64,000 nt of DNA from Ectocarpus siliculosus. Its lineage: Eukaryota > Sar > Phaeophyceae > Ectocarpales > Ectocarpaceae. The notes below the pieces were generated by a model that saw only the letters and a list, made by a program, of their open reading frames with translations, was not told where the DNA came from and searched no databases. The stretch is taken from positions 1,317,938-1,381,937 of the forward strand of contig FN649751.1 of assembly GCA_000310025.1 (NCBI GenBank), in the 5' to 3' direction. This document shows, piece by piece, positions 27,194-38,562 of this stretch (position 1 is its first letter; each line of letters starts with the position of its first letter). A program made the position numbers and the translations under genes.

Positions 27194-30100
27194 CTATGTG
27201 CCGGTCCCGTATCTTCGGTGGTCATCTTCCGTGTTGACCGGCGCCTTCTCCGACGAAGACCGGCGGCTTCGCCGTCCGGCCCCGATCTCCGCGGCTGCTA
27301 GCGCCACATCTGCGCGCTCGCTCCCGCCAAACACGCTGGCCGGGCTGCTGCTGATACCGCCGCCGTTGGCACCGCCGCCCGCGCCGTTGTTCCAGTTGGG
27401 TATCAAGGTGTCATCTTCCCGGGCCTGGAGGGCGGGGGGAACAACGGCGTCGGTGGTGCCTCTCCAAAGTAACGGTTTCGTGCGGATGACTAGTGGGCTT
27501 TTCGAGTACTGCTGTGGCACGGATTGTGTTTGGGCGTGCTGTGAAGCTCGCTATTCCTTTCTTATTGTTGGCTGTTACCTACATGGCTGGTGGGTCATTT
27601 ATTTAGTCATTCTTGTTTTTTTCTGAATATGACACAAAAAATCCATCTCTACCCATAGAAAAGAGTCAAAGATAACTAGCAATCAATTTATAACGTCAGC
27701 GGACACTACCTGTATTTCTACAGCAGTTATGCATCTTTTCATTTTCGTCAACTGCTGCGGGTAACGGAGAGGGAACTTGCCAGCCAGTACAAGTTGTCCG
27801 CGATTCCGTAAGGTGCATCAATGCCGCTGGTACTAAATACTCTGTCGAAGGACTCGTGAGACTTGTTAACGCTGTAGCCGTACTTCTACCGCTGCTGCGC
27901 CATGAAACACGTGAGGCGAAAGCATATCTCTTCGTTGGCACACGACAGTACACTAGGAAATCTTTTGAAACCATGAAATTTGTAGCAGCTTGTGAGATAC
28001 CACTGCGACAAAAAACGATTTTTCATAGCAAAACAAGAGTCATCTTGATCTTGCGAGGAGGGATCAACATCGCCAACAAGTCGATTCATACAATCGACGC
28101 CTTTAAAGACTTGGTGACATGACGCAATGATGCACAAGGTGTAGGTTAACCAACCTTCAGAGTCATACGCCAAGATCAAGAAAGAGAGCAAGAGACCACA
28201 TCAGCAGGAGCGGCGCATGAAAAGGAAACCAACAAAACCAACAAACATAGCACGACGGGTGTGCGTCTCCACGCCTTGTGAAACAGGCTCGACGTTCTTC
28301 GTAGGCGCGTGCAGGCGAATGACACGCCAGAGGTTTCTTTATCGCTCATTCCAGCGACAGGGAGAAGAAAGACACGGAAGATGTGTCTGCGAGCCTGGAG
28401 CGAGAGGCACACTACACCCGTATTGCATAAAGCCAGACCCCGAACAACCCGCCAGCAGCGTACGAAGTACGTCCTTGCTGAGGTATCGCATCGAGATGGA
28501 GGGGTATCTTCAACGGGTACAGCATGTCTTCAAATGCCTACTACGACAAGCCATTCCATGACGGCAGGAAGACGGTGCAGTGCGATCGCACAACATGTTT
28601 TCACAGGCCAAAATGCAAACTAAAGAGCCAAAAAGCCGACAAGACACGCACCTCGAACACGTTGCCCTCCAGCAACCTCATGAGGGTCTTGGCATACGGG
28701 TGGTCCAGGTGGTCGCACACGATTCGCGTGATCACAACCATTGGAACCGCCAGGATCATGCCAGGAATCCCCTGTTCTCGACGACCGGACGCCGGTGGGT
28801 CGGGAGAAATGGATTGCCAAACGGTGGGAGCAAGAACAAAAACGAGAGGGGTTTGCGATGTACGCTGAGAACATGTGTGCGCATATTTCTGTAAAAACGG
28901 CCCGCCCAACAAACACGCGGGCAGGAATGTAAGGAGGGAGAAAGGGGAGGAGCGAGCTCTTCCTAGTCTAATTGTGTCATTAGGTTTTGCTTTCTCGGTT
29001 CTCGGCACGGGACCTCAAAACCAAATGTGACGTGACCGGCAGCAAACACGCACCCACAACGAGCCCCAGAATGCGAGGGAGAGAAGAACCACGACAGGGG
29101 ACAGCTCGAACGATTCCCCGAACAGTCCGGGCTCGACCAAGTTCCCGATCACCAGATGCGCCTGAAACGATACAGAGAGCGGCGAACGGGCGGGCGTGTG
29201 GCTTTAAAAAAAATAGTTTCACTTTTTGTGACGAACATCTCGGGTGTGCATACGCGAACGAAATTATTGTACGGGCCACCCCCGGTCGAAGACCACAGGA
29301 GTTGACGTCCAATGCCTTCGACGCCGAGTACAAGGCTAAGCACACGAGGCCTGGCTTGGAAGGCAAACCTCCCATCGGCATCGGCACGTTCTCAGAATCA
29401 AAAACCAAACGTGCGGATGCCGGTCACACGTTTTGCCTTCCAAGCCAAGCCTTGTGTGCTTCGCCTTGTGTAGTCACCGTCGATCGAAAACGCCGGTATC
29501 TGTATGCCTCGGCGATGGGTGGGTAAGCGGCAGGGCCCCGCGCAGCCAAGCTTTAGAACGAAACCTTGCTTGATTCGACAACGTAGCGGAGAATCTATCG
29601 GCTGGAAAAGTAGGGGAACAGGGAACAGTCGACGAGGGACAGGAACGGCTGAATCCTTCTCGCGACAAGGAGCATGGCAAGCACCGCAGAATGCAAGTTG
29701 AGAAAATAAGACGAAACTTCCTGTGGGGCCCCGGAAAAGGTGTAAAACACAGCAGTGACGTCCATACAAAAAAGGAACGACACACAAACTGGAAAGACGC
29801 TGGGAGACGGGATGTTGAGCACCGTCAACCGCAGCAGCCTTTGGTGACCGGTTACCGGGAGAAGTCAACACGCAGTGGACCAAACACCAGTTGCAAGGAG
29901 AGCGTGAATGAGAGCGTTCGTCGTCATCGATGAACAGCCAAAAACACCAAAAACGGAAGCACGGTGATGATCGACTACAGTAGTCCCTCTTTCGCGCGCG
30001 CCATCATAACTAGAAAACTAATGCGGTTCGGACCCCGCGACGTGCGTGAAGCGCCACGGGTGAATACGCCTCGCTTCGACAAGAGCGACGACGGGGAAAA

Positions 30101-33100
30101 GCTACTCGTATTACAGCTAGCTCACCGTGGTGGGGAGAACAAACGCCAGGACTTGGTTCAGGTGCGACATGTCTGTTCAACACACGTACACGCGCGCACG
30201 AGGTTTGGAGAGAGCTACGGGCGTCAAAAGACATGGACGCGAACAAGAGAAACGGCCTTGCGTCAGCACAGAACCGAGGATGAGGACGAATACGACTAGG
30301 CTATATAGCGTATGCAACACGAACCGCCCCCGGTCCTGCCTCTCTCTCCCCGGCTCTGCCGATGTCGGCGAAAATACCCCCGCGAAAACAGTACCCAATA
30401 AGTCAGCCGCAGGAGAGTGAGTGCATGCAAGGCCTACAGGGCACGAGCTCAAGCAAGCTGACCAGAGAAAACATGACGTGGCCGCCGCACAAAACAGACT
30501 GAGCGACCTACGTGCACCACCTCGAGGGGCAGGAGGATCTCCACCCAACATGAGCGTCATTTCAACCTAACGTCAAGCAATTACCGGACGATTGTCAAGG
30601 AAGGATTCAACGACGCAGTACGCAAGACCGCCGTGCTCCCTCCATAAACTGTAGCGGGGCAAGCGTGGTTTAGCACGGTGTCTTGCGGTCGAGAGACAGG
30701 CACCAGCCCTGGACTACCGCCGCGGTACTGGACTACCGTCGCGGTAGTAAACCCCCCTGCGAACCTGTCTCGTCTGCACTCCCGAAGCAAAGTCTCTTCG
30801 ACGCGAGACAGACATGCTGTAGAATCAATCCGAACCTGACCTTTCAGAACCAAACAATCGTTTCACCGTACAACATGGCGGACCACGGTGTCTACGGAAA
30901 ACACGCGCCTTCCTCCTCCCTCTACGCGCAAATGACGAGCAGCCGCAAAAAACGACAGCTATCTACGTGTAGCAGTTGCGGGGAGCTATATTCTATTGTA
31001 GCTCACCGGGATCAAAAATGGCCAGTGGCATCGGCAAGAAGGTGGCGATCATGGGCCCCAGGTTGGGGACAAAGTTGAGGACGAACGTGATGATGCCGAA
31101 GACGTACGCCATCTGCACCCCGAGGACCCACAGCATCGTCGTCACCACCGTCGCCGCCAACATCCCCACCTTTGGGCACGAGGGAATAAAAAAAAACAAA
31201 TTGAAACCATTTTTCCGGCGGATGGAAAGGAGGTGGGAAGCGAAGTATTTTCCTGTGCGGTCACGAGTTGAGAGAGAGGAAGGACACGACAGTGAAAGCA
31301 CACGCGCCTCTAGAGCGCTGCCACTGACACCATGTTCGGAAGAGAGTGGAAAAAAAAAGAGGTGGACCCTTCTTGTTGATAAAAGCGAGGCGCTGCTAGT
31401 GCCGACGAGGCCGTCGCCTGCAGCGGGTGCCACCAACGCGGCGCATGCCGCGTGGAACACGTTTGTGTTCCTCCTCTAATTTAGCGAGAGCTGAAAAACG
31501 TTCGCTATTGAGCAGGCGATCATGAAAGTCAAGAAAAGTTGTGGCGCGAGGTATTTCAACACCGGACTGCCACCAACCGTCAGAGCAACAGGCACGATGC
31601 GACCTTTCTGCCCCTTTCGATGTCGCACATCATCACACGCCTACACAACAGCAGGCTTGTTACGTCGGAAGTTGTGGCGCGCCAACCTTGAGTCGACCTT
31701 TCTTCATCGTTCTGAACGCCGAATAAACAGACGCCAACAGCACGCACATGTCGAGAAGGCCCTTCTCACCCGGCACGCACTCAGCCATCAACCAACACGT
31801 CAGGCACGTCCTTCCCGCCACACATGCATGCAACTGCAGCCATCTAAACGTTAAGGGTATTCTTATTTGTATGTAATAGTTGCAAATTTCCACGTATCAC
31901 GGTGTTGAAATTCCGCCGCAGGGCGTTGACCAATCAGCGAATTGCGTGCCACAAAATGTTTTTCTCTCTTACCATTGTCTTGAGCCTGATGTAGCGCCGG
32001 ATTTGTAGGTCGATAATGCCCCACACCGATGACTTGATCGGCTTCACGGGACTGTCGTTTCAACGACGGACCGGTGGAAGATTAAATAAAGACAGCAGAC
32101 ACCGCGTGCAACACGAGGAGACAGGTGAGAGAAAATCCTACAGCGTATGCCAAAGACGGGGGGGGACAGGGGGGGACGATTTCCGGCGTGACCGTTCTTG
32201 CGCCGCGTGTACGCATGCGAAAGCACAAGGGGGGGGCGCAAGCGGATGGCACAACCGAAGCAGCTGAGCAAGAGATTGTGCATCTGGAAACAATGCACGA
32301 GGGAGAAGCGCCGGGTCGCCACAAGGCCATGACACCAACCAAAATGAACCTCAGGCACGCACGAAGTATGCGGCGCGCAACGAAAAGGACGTGGAAGTCC
32401 TGGAGCGAGAACTGCGCGGCGATTAAAGAGCGCTAAACTACACGACAAAAGCACCGTGTGTTGCTTCTCTAGGCGGCTGTTGCTGGTTGAAACGTGCCGG
32501 GAAATTATTTGTGTGCTCGGCCTCAGGGCACACGCGGGGGCTTGGCGGGCGGCAAAGCGTTGAGTTCTGATCAAAGGCTTCGTTGTGCCCAACCACAAAG
32601 AAATAACAGCGTTTATATCACCACACGCGGCAGTATCGAGCGGTTTCACGCACAGAAGGGAAGCAATCGAACGAGCACACGACGGCGACCGACTTGCCTG
32701 ATCAAGAGGTACACCAGGAAGATGGCGACGAGGAAAAAATACTCCAGAGAGGAAAGTATCAACTATAATAGCAGGTTCACGGCCAAGACGGCAACACGTA
32801 GAGCGAGAAAGGCCGGGGAGGGAGGGAGGGAGGGAGGGAGGGAGGCGCGGGGGATGAGGAAAAGTAAGCAGAGAAGGACAACGTTGAGATACTTCGATTC
32901 CTCTTCGAAACAAAAACATGAGAAACGACGATTGCTGTACATCCGGCACTGCTACCAAAGGATATCTTGCAATGCGTACTGTAGAGTCACTGCACGACTC
33001 AACGACGCTGACGCTGAATTTCTTGCCTACAAATTTTGAGCTTGTCGCGAATCCGGACAAAGCCTAAAAGGGTAAGAAAACACGGCCGAATGCACACCGT

Positions 33101-36100
33101 TAGACCAAAAAATTTGTCTATGCCACCCGGGTGGTTGCACAACACTCAAGCATACATTCGAGGTAGTCACACACATAAACAGCAGTCATCTCGAATTAAC
33201 TGCTACCATATTACTGCAAGTGGATCGATATGCGTACAGAATGTGACTTGCATTCTTCGATAGATGCCGCGCGTGTATCGATCGCACCTTCAAGAGTCGA
33301 GGCACCCGCTCCCTCAGGCTGCCGATAGCGAAGGGCATGAAGTCCTCGTTGATGCTGTAGTTGTACTTGTGGAGCCTCTTGTCTATCACGCTGGCCATCC
33401 GCTCGGCCTCTGTCTGCCGTCAAGAAAAGCGATCCCCGAGACACCGCACACGAGCCGTCGGAGAGGGGGAGCACGAAGAGGTGGAGGACGTGATGGTGAG
33501 CGAGAACATAGGAAAGTCTGCAACAATCTCGAGAACGAACTGCAAAAGGGGGGCAGCGAACGGGCCATACCGCAATCGACCCACCGCACAGAGGGAAAGA
33601 CGCGGCCAACAACGTTTGGCTGTTGTTATTGTTGGTGTCCTAACTGTTACCTCCCCCGTTCGAGCTACGGTATACACCCCTTAGGGAGGGGGGTACGCAG
33701 CAAACAGATGCCTCAGCAACGGGGCCAGTGTGACGAGATGAATCAACGAGCATCACCGCCATTTAAATATACCCACCACGCCACCTGGGTGTATTCGGAT
33801 GGCGACCCCCAGAGCAAGCATGTGAATGGAAGTATCAAAGTTGTGCTCACGCGATCGCACCCTTCCATATGTCTTGCCAAAATCCCCAAAACGTTAGCTG
33901 TCAACGCGCCGTTCGTAGATATTTTAACCAACAGTCCGCATCGGGTAGGCTGCGCTACTGGCGGCTAAGCTTTATAACTCAATAACAAAAAATCATCCCA
34001 CGGAACCCCCGACCGGGAGAACCGAACGTGGCAGCGACCTACAAGAGAGGGATTGTCAAAGAGGGGGTCTGCCCACCTCGTAACTTACCTCGTACTTTCC
34101 GAAGTTAGCCTGCAGGCTGAGCACGCTCCCGTACACGATTGCTCCAACGGTGGCCAAGGCCGTTAGCACCACCGAGACTGCCCTCGTCGTTCATGACACG
34201 CAGACAAGAACAAGCAGAGCTACGCTCATCATGAGACGATGAAAAAAGCGTGCTGATTGGTCTCAAAACAAGAAATGACCTGACTTGCAGTTCTGCCGTG
34301 GGAGCGAGAGTATCACCACGGCCAAGCGCAAAACTACTGCTGTAGAGGCGAAACCGTCAGAGGTAGATAACGCCCAGTCGTGGTGCCGTGTCTTCAGCTC
34401 TGCTCGTTCACTCCACCCTTGATCAAACGGACCTGGAATGTGTTCTACTCTCCGGTGCTTGCGAAAAGGGGTCTAAGAAAGCCAATAATGATTCCATGGC
34501 ACGGCTGGTGTAGCAACCCGCATCGAGGCAGCACTCGCTGCACAGCTGAAACACGTAACGAAAGTCAAGTTGTCGAAGAGCCAACGAGATAACGCTCTTG
34601 CGGACGTCAACGTCGACCGTTCTTGTCTGAATGGAAACTGTGACGAAAACACGCCGAGCTTGCCCGCAGGACAGTTATCTCGTTCTTGGAACGCACTCGT
34701 TCCTTCCGTGTGCCATAAAAAAACCACGCACTCACTAGCCAGAATGACGGCGAGCCACCGGGGGACCACAGGTTTGTTGAATAACCCCCACCCCGTCGGC
34801 GGGTAGTGTTCGGCCGGACCCTCCTCCATCTCCAGGATGTCCTCGGGGGACAGAGCGCTGTACGTCCGCGACTGTTCCGTTGCCGTGACGACAACGAAAA
34901 CACGACGACAACAAATAAAATCGAAACAAGGGAAGGAGGAGCGTGACTTCGTGCCCAAGACGTCTTCTACGAGTACAGTAGTTCCTCCATTCAGTCGAGA
35001 GGCGAAATGTGCCGTCCTACCACAACAAGGCACCTGCGAAGAACGGAGAAAGCGACTACAACTCAAGTGGGCGGACAGACGCAAGACCGCGATAACGGTT
35101 ACGAACGAAAAAACACGTCAGAGTACACCTCAGCAGCACCAAAGAGACATGCTATTGTTGGCAACCAATTCCATCGAAAACGCCTCAAGTCACGAGCCAA
35201 ATCAAATCCAGGCACAACGAAGGATAAGGAAAGAAAGCATGCTGCTTGCCGCACCTTGGTGACTCGGAAGCACCCCTCGCAGCAGATCTCCCCGCGACGC
35301 TTGACGCACTTGTCGCACCACCGCCGGGGCGGCTTGCACAGGTAGTTCACCATCGGCTGAAGCAAGTACATGAGAAAAACTGCCCGGAACAGACGGCCGG
35401 TGCACGGCACGCGGGCCGACAAACAACAACAGGTTTTAACCGGACAAGGGACACAAAAAAACAAGAAAACGTGACACGTAAACCCAAGTAGCACACGCAC
35501 AACGCCGAGGATATGCATACAAGAAGGTAGGGCAGGGGGGGGTGTCTCTGTGCGAGAGCTAATAATAACTGAACGCCACAGCAAATATATTATGTAAAGC
35601 TCAAGGCACGTTGTTTTCATTGGGCGTCAGCGCGTTTTCGCGGCATAACCCCCCCCTTCGTCAGAGGGAACGTAGTGATGTGGACGGGTTGCAGGGAGAG
35701 TTCACACGAGAAGAGGTAGAGGACTGCGTAGCGAAACTCAAGAATAGAAAAGCGGCAGGGGCTGATGGAATTGTGAACGAGCTTTTGAAACAGGGGGGGG
35801 AGGGGATGATTAACATGTTGGTCCGGATATTCAACTGGATATGGAAACACGAGTACGCGCCGAAGAGATGGAGAGAAGGAGTAGTCGTGAACCTGTTCAA
35901 AAAGGGGGATAAAGCTGACCCGGGGAATTATAGAGGGATAACCCTGTTGAGCACAGTGGGGAAACTGTTTGGCAAGATGATAGACAATAGAATGGGAGAC
36001 ATGTTGGAGGGGAAACAAAAGATCAGCGAAGGACAAGCTGGATTTAGACCAGATCGTAGTTGTGTAGACCATGTATATACGTTGAGTAAAATCATCCAAG

Positions 36101-38562
36101 GTAGGAAAGACGCCGGGCGTACGACATACTGTTTCTTCCTCGATATACAAAAAGCCTACGACACCGTATGGCGCAATGGATTGTGGAAAAAGATGTGGGA
36201 CATCGGCATCCGGGGGAAAATGTGGAGGATGTTGAAAAAGATGACAGAATGCACAAGAAGTGCGGTGATGTTGGATGGGGAAATTTCGAAGTACGTGGAT
36301 ATACTCCAAGGAGTCGCACAAGGCTGTACGATGTCACCCACTCTCTTTAAGATTTACATCAACGATTTGATAAGGGCGGTTGAAGCAGTAAGACAGGGAG
36401 TCCAAGTAGAGGGAAAGAGTGTGTCCGGACTGATATTTGCAGATGATTTCGTGGGGGTATCCGAAACACCAGAAGGGTTGCAAGAACAAATAGATGCGGC
36501 GGTAGGATACACCCGAAAATGGAGACTGTCGGCGAACGTAGGAAAATGCGCAGTAGTGGTCTGTAACGAAGATAAGAAAAATCCCGTAGAATTCAAATGG
36601 AAATGGGGGGAGGAAGAACTACCGGTAGTAGACAAGTATACGTACCTGGGAGTAGAGATTTCGAAGGAGTGCTCATGGGACGCACACATAGCGAAGTTGA
36701 TTGGGAAGGGTAAAGCTCAGATAGGCAAGATGGACGAGATCCTTACGGACCCTCACCTAGACACTAGGATTAAGAGGTGCATTCTCTTGAAGGTGATTGT
36801 ACCTAAGCTAGAGTATGCAGGAGAGATATGGGAAGGTAACGAAAAGGCCGTCAAGCAGCTGGAAACGGTGCAGATGGCAGCGGCCAAGAAAATACTAGGA
36901 TGTTCAAGTACAACGAGCAACACTGTATTGAGAGCAGAATTGGGAATGTACTCTCTTAAAACAAAGAGAGACATGCAGAAGTTGAAGTGGCAGTACAAGG
37001 TAAGTAGAATGTCGGACGATAGACTACCAGCCATGGTTGACGAGGCAGCTTGGGGAAAAGCGACTCCAGGGAAGAAGGGAATCAGATGGGACAAGGTGGT
37101 AGAGAAGGTTTGGAAGGAGATAGGAGACGAGGAGGAGACGTTGGACACGGAAGGGTTCGGGGGGTTCAAGACGAAAGTCAAGGAGATGCTAGAGAGTAGG
37201 GAGGAGACAACCCTTCGGAAGAAGGTACGAAGCGAAGACCACTTGGAGATATACGGGAAGTTGAAAGAAGGGATAGGGATGAAGAAGTACTTGGACGGCC
37301 CCATGGACTATGCGAAAAAGCTGAAATTGCAATTTCGAGTAGGCGATCTGGACTTGCCAGAACGGAGGAAGAGGTATACCAGCCGTAGGAGAGAGGAAGA
37401 GGAGGATAGACACACATGTCCATGTGGCAAATCGGAGGAGAGTAGACCCCACATAGTTGGGGAGTGTGAGTTGTACAGGAAGGAAAGAGAGGATCTCGAG
37501 GAGGAAATGAGACAGAGAGGGTGTGACACGGACAAGTTTGGTAAATTAGACAACAGCGAAAAAACGATCGCGATAATTGGGGATAGATGGTGGGCACAAG
37601 AGGCCCTAGAGGACGGGGATAAGATGTGCAAGAAATTTTTATGGAGTTTGTGGCAGAAACGTAAAGAGCTCCCAAATGTTGGTGGTGTCTCTAGTAGGTG
37701 TAGGAACGGTGCTCCGTCTCGAAAGGGACGCGTGGTCAATGGTCAAATGACTACGGCAAGCAACAAATGAGTACGCCCCCCCCCCCAACGAAGACGAGGC
37801 TGATAGCCTGTTAATTGTACCAGCAGTAGTTCCAACACAACGAGTGTTCAGGTAGACAAGATTCCGGCGTATGGCACCCCCAAAAACAACAGCAGCTCCG
37901 GAAAACGAAACCATGAGTGCAGCACAGCACAGCACAGCACGGCGACCCGCGTGGAATGGGACGGGGAGGACGGGGGGATGGTCAAAACCCTTACCGGCTA
38001 CGGCGAACGGGATCAAGATCGCCCGCAAGAAGTACATCATGAAGCCGAGGGCGCACGCCCTGCCGAGTCCACCACGACAGCAGCAACCATTCGGTCGTCG
38101 TTTCATCACCCCACATCAAACCCATCGGCCGGTTCGTTAGGTTCGATCCGTTGACCGAAAAAAAAGTGCAGAGAGCGAAAGGGGATATCGGGACTGTCAT
38201 TGTGTGGAAAACGAGAAGGGAAGAACGGGTAAACATTCTCTCTATTTAGCTTAACTGCGGTAGTTAGAATTGTATCCCTCTCCGCTGCAACACCGCAAAA
38301 TAAGGTGCGGGCATGTAACAGGCGACAAAACGTGACTGACGGCCGGCAGCACCACAGAGTCCAAGCCGGCTCATCGCAGGAAACGGCGAGCGATGACACA
38401 CACCTAACCTGTCTCACGAGGCAAGTAAGCTGTTGTACTTACGCAATAATGAGGAGGCAGATGGCGGTGAGGCTTTCGGTCCGCAAGATGTGGGCCATCC
38501 CGAGGGCGTCCACCTTAAACCCTTGCGGTGCCTCCTCCACCACGTAGGAGTTCGTCCTTTTC
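27194..38562 (-). CDS. AI-2E/PerM-family (UPF0118) membrane transporter (5' end not found)
   Basis: Thirteen exons, in coding order: 38562-38443, 38059-37995, 35379-35255, 34871-34736, 34177-34089, 33413-33288, 32741-32698, 32051-31973, 31169-31007, 30172-30126, 29161-29054, 28771-28652, 27424-27194. All phases agree, giving about 484 visible residues. The family comprises multi-helix exporters or antiporters (PerM/TqsA type); substrate is unknown here. The helices are in family order: AICLLIIAACALGFMMYFL and the next helix, WLAVILAISVVLTALATVG, YFFLVAIFLVYLLI, then FGIITFVLNFVPNLGPMIAT (the family signature), GNLVEP, ELSPVVVLLSLAFWGSLWG and IPGMILAVPMVVITR. The tail of 77 residues is Gly/Ser-rich and soluble. 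A loop after helix 2 has six Cys (C-x6-C-x2-C-x7-CC-x2-C). An intron of about 2.6 kb (35380-37994) contains the antisense LINE. At least one 5' exon is missing, because the first visible exon starts in phase 2. Confidence 0.9.
29319..29482. repeat. Long imperfect inverted repeat (164-nt hairpin) in a transporter intron
   Basis: The left arm (29319-29390) and right arm (29409-29482) pair over about 70 nt with scattered mismatches. The best block is CTGGCTTGGAAGGCAAAC at about 29351 against its complement at about 29430-29448; an inner block pairs GGCATCGGCACGTT with AACGTGCGGATGCC. The loop is about 18 nt. It lies in the intron between exons 30172-30126 and 29161-29054. Confidence 0.8.
32815..32845. 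repeat. (GGGA)n microsatellite
   Basis: About six GGGA units lie in the intron upstream of the short transmembrane exon 32741-32698 of the AI-2E-family gene. Confidence 0.8.
35611..37786 (+). mobile_element. 5'-truncated non-LTR retrotransposon (LINE) with reverse transcriptase and poly-C tail
   Basis: One uninterrupted frame runs from about 35611 to the stop at 37768-37770. It encodes a reverse transcriptase of the LINE type. Motifs in order: KNRKAAGADGIVNELL, NYRGITLLSTVGKLF, GQAGFRPDRSCVDHV, FFLDIQKAYDTVW (motif A), GVAQGCTMSPTLFKIYINDL (motif B), LIFADDFVGVS (catalytic FADD, motif C) and TYLGVEISKE. The C-terminal part has a zinc-knuckle-like CPCGKSEESRPHIVGEC. No endonuclease domain and no natural ATG start are present, so the 5' end is truncated. 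Two bases after TGA comes GTACG and a run of 12 C (37775-37786) in place of a poly-A tail. The open frame suggests a recent insertion. It sits antisense in an intron of the AI-2E-family gene. Target-site duplications were not identified. Confidence 0.93.
37787..37994. other. AI-2E-gene intron remainder beside the LINE
   Basis: This is intron between the LINE tail and the donor of exon 38059-37995. It holds a short CAGCA repeat at about 37917-37940 and nothing else recognisable. Confidence 0.5.

Noticed and set aside
28652-31169. Bacterial contamination, because the AI-2E/PerM family is mainly bacterial.
   Set aside because: The gene is divided by many phase-consistent spliceosomal introns and flanked by eukaryotic genes.
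32044-33060. 338-codon minus-strand open frame.
   Set aside because: It covers two real short exons in another frame plus intron, and its composition shows no domain; it cannot be the coding frame of the transporter.
35617-36321. 234-codon minus-strand open frame opposite the LINE.
   Set aside because: It is the antisense of the reverse-transcriptase frame; conserved RT motifs are all on the plus strand.
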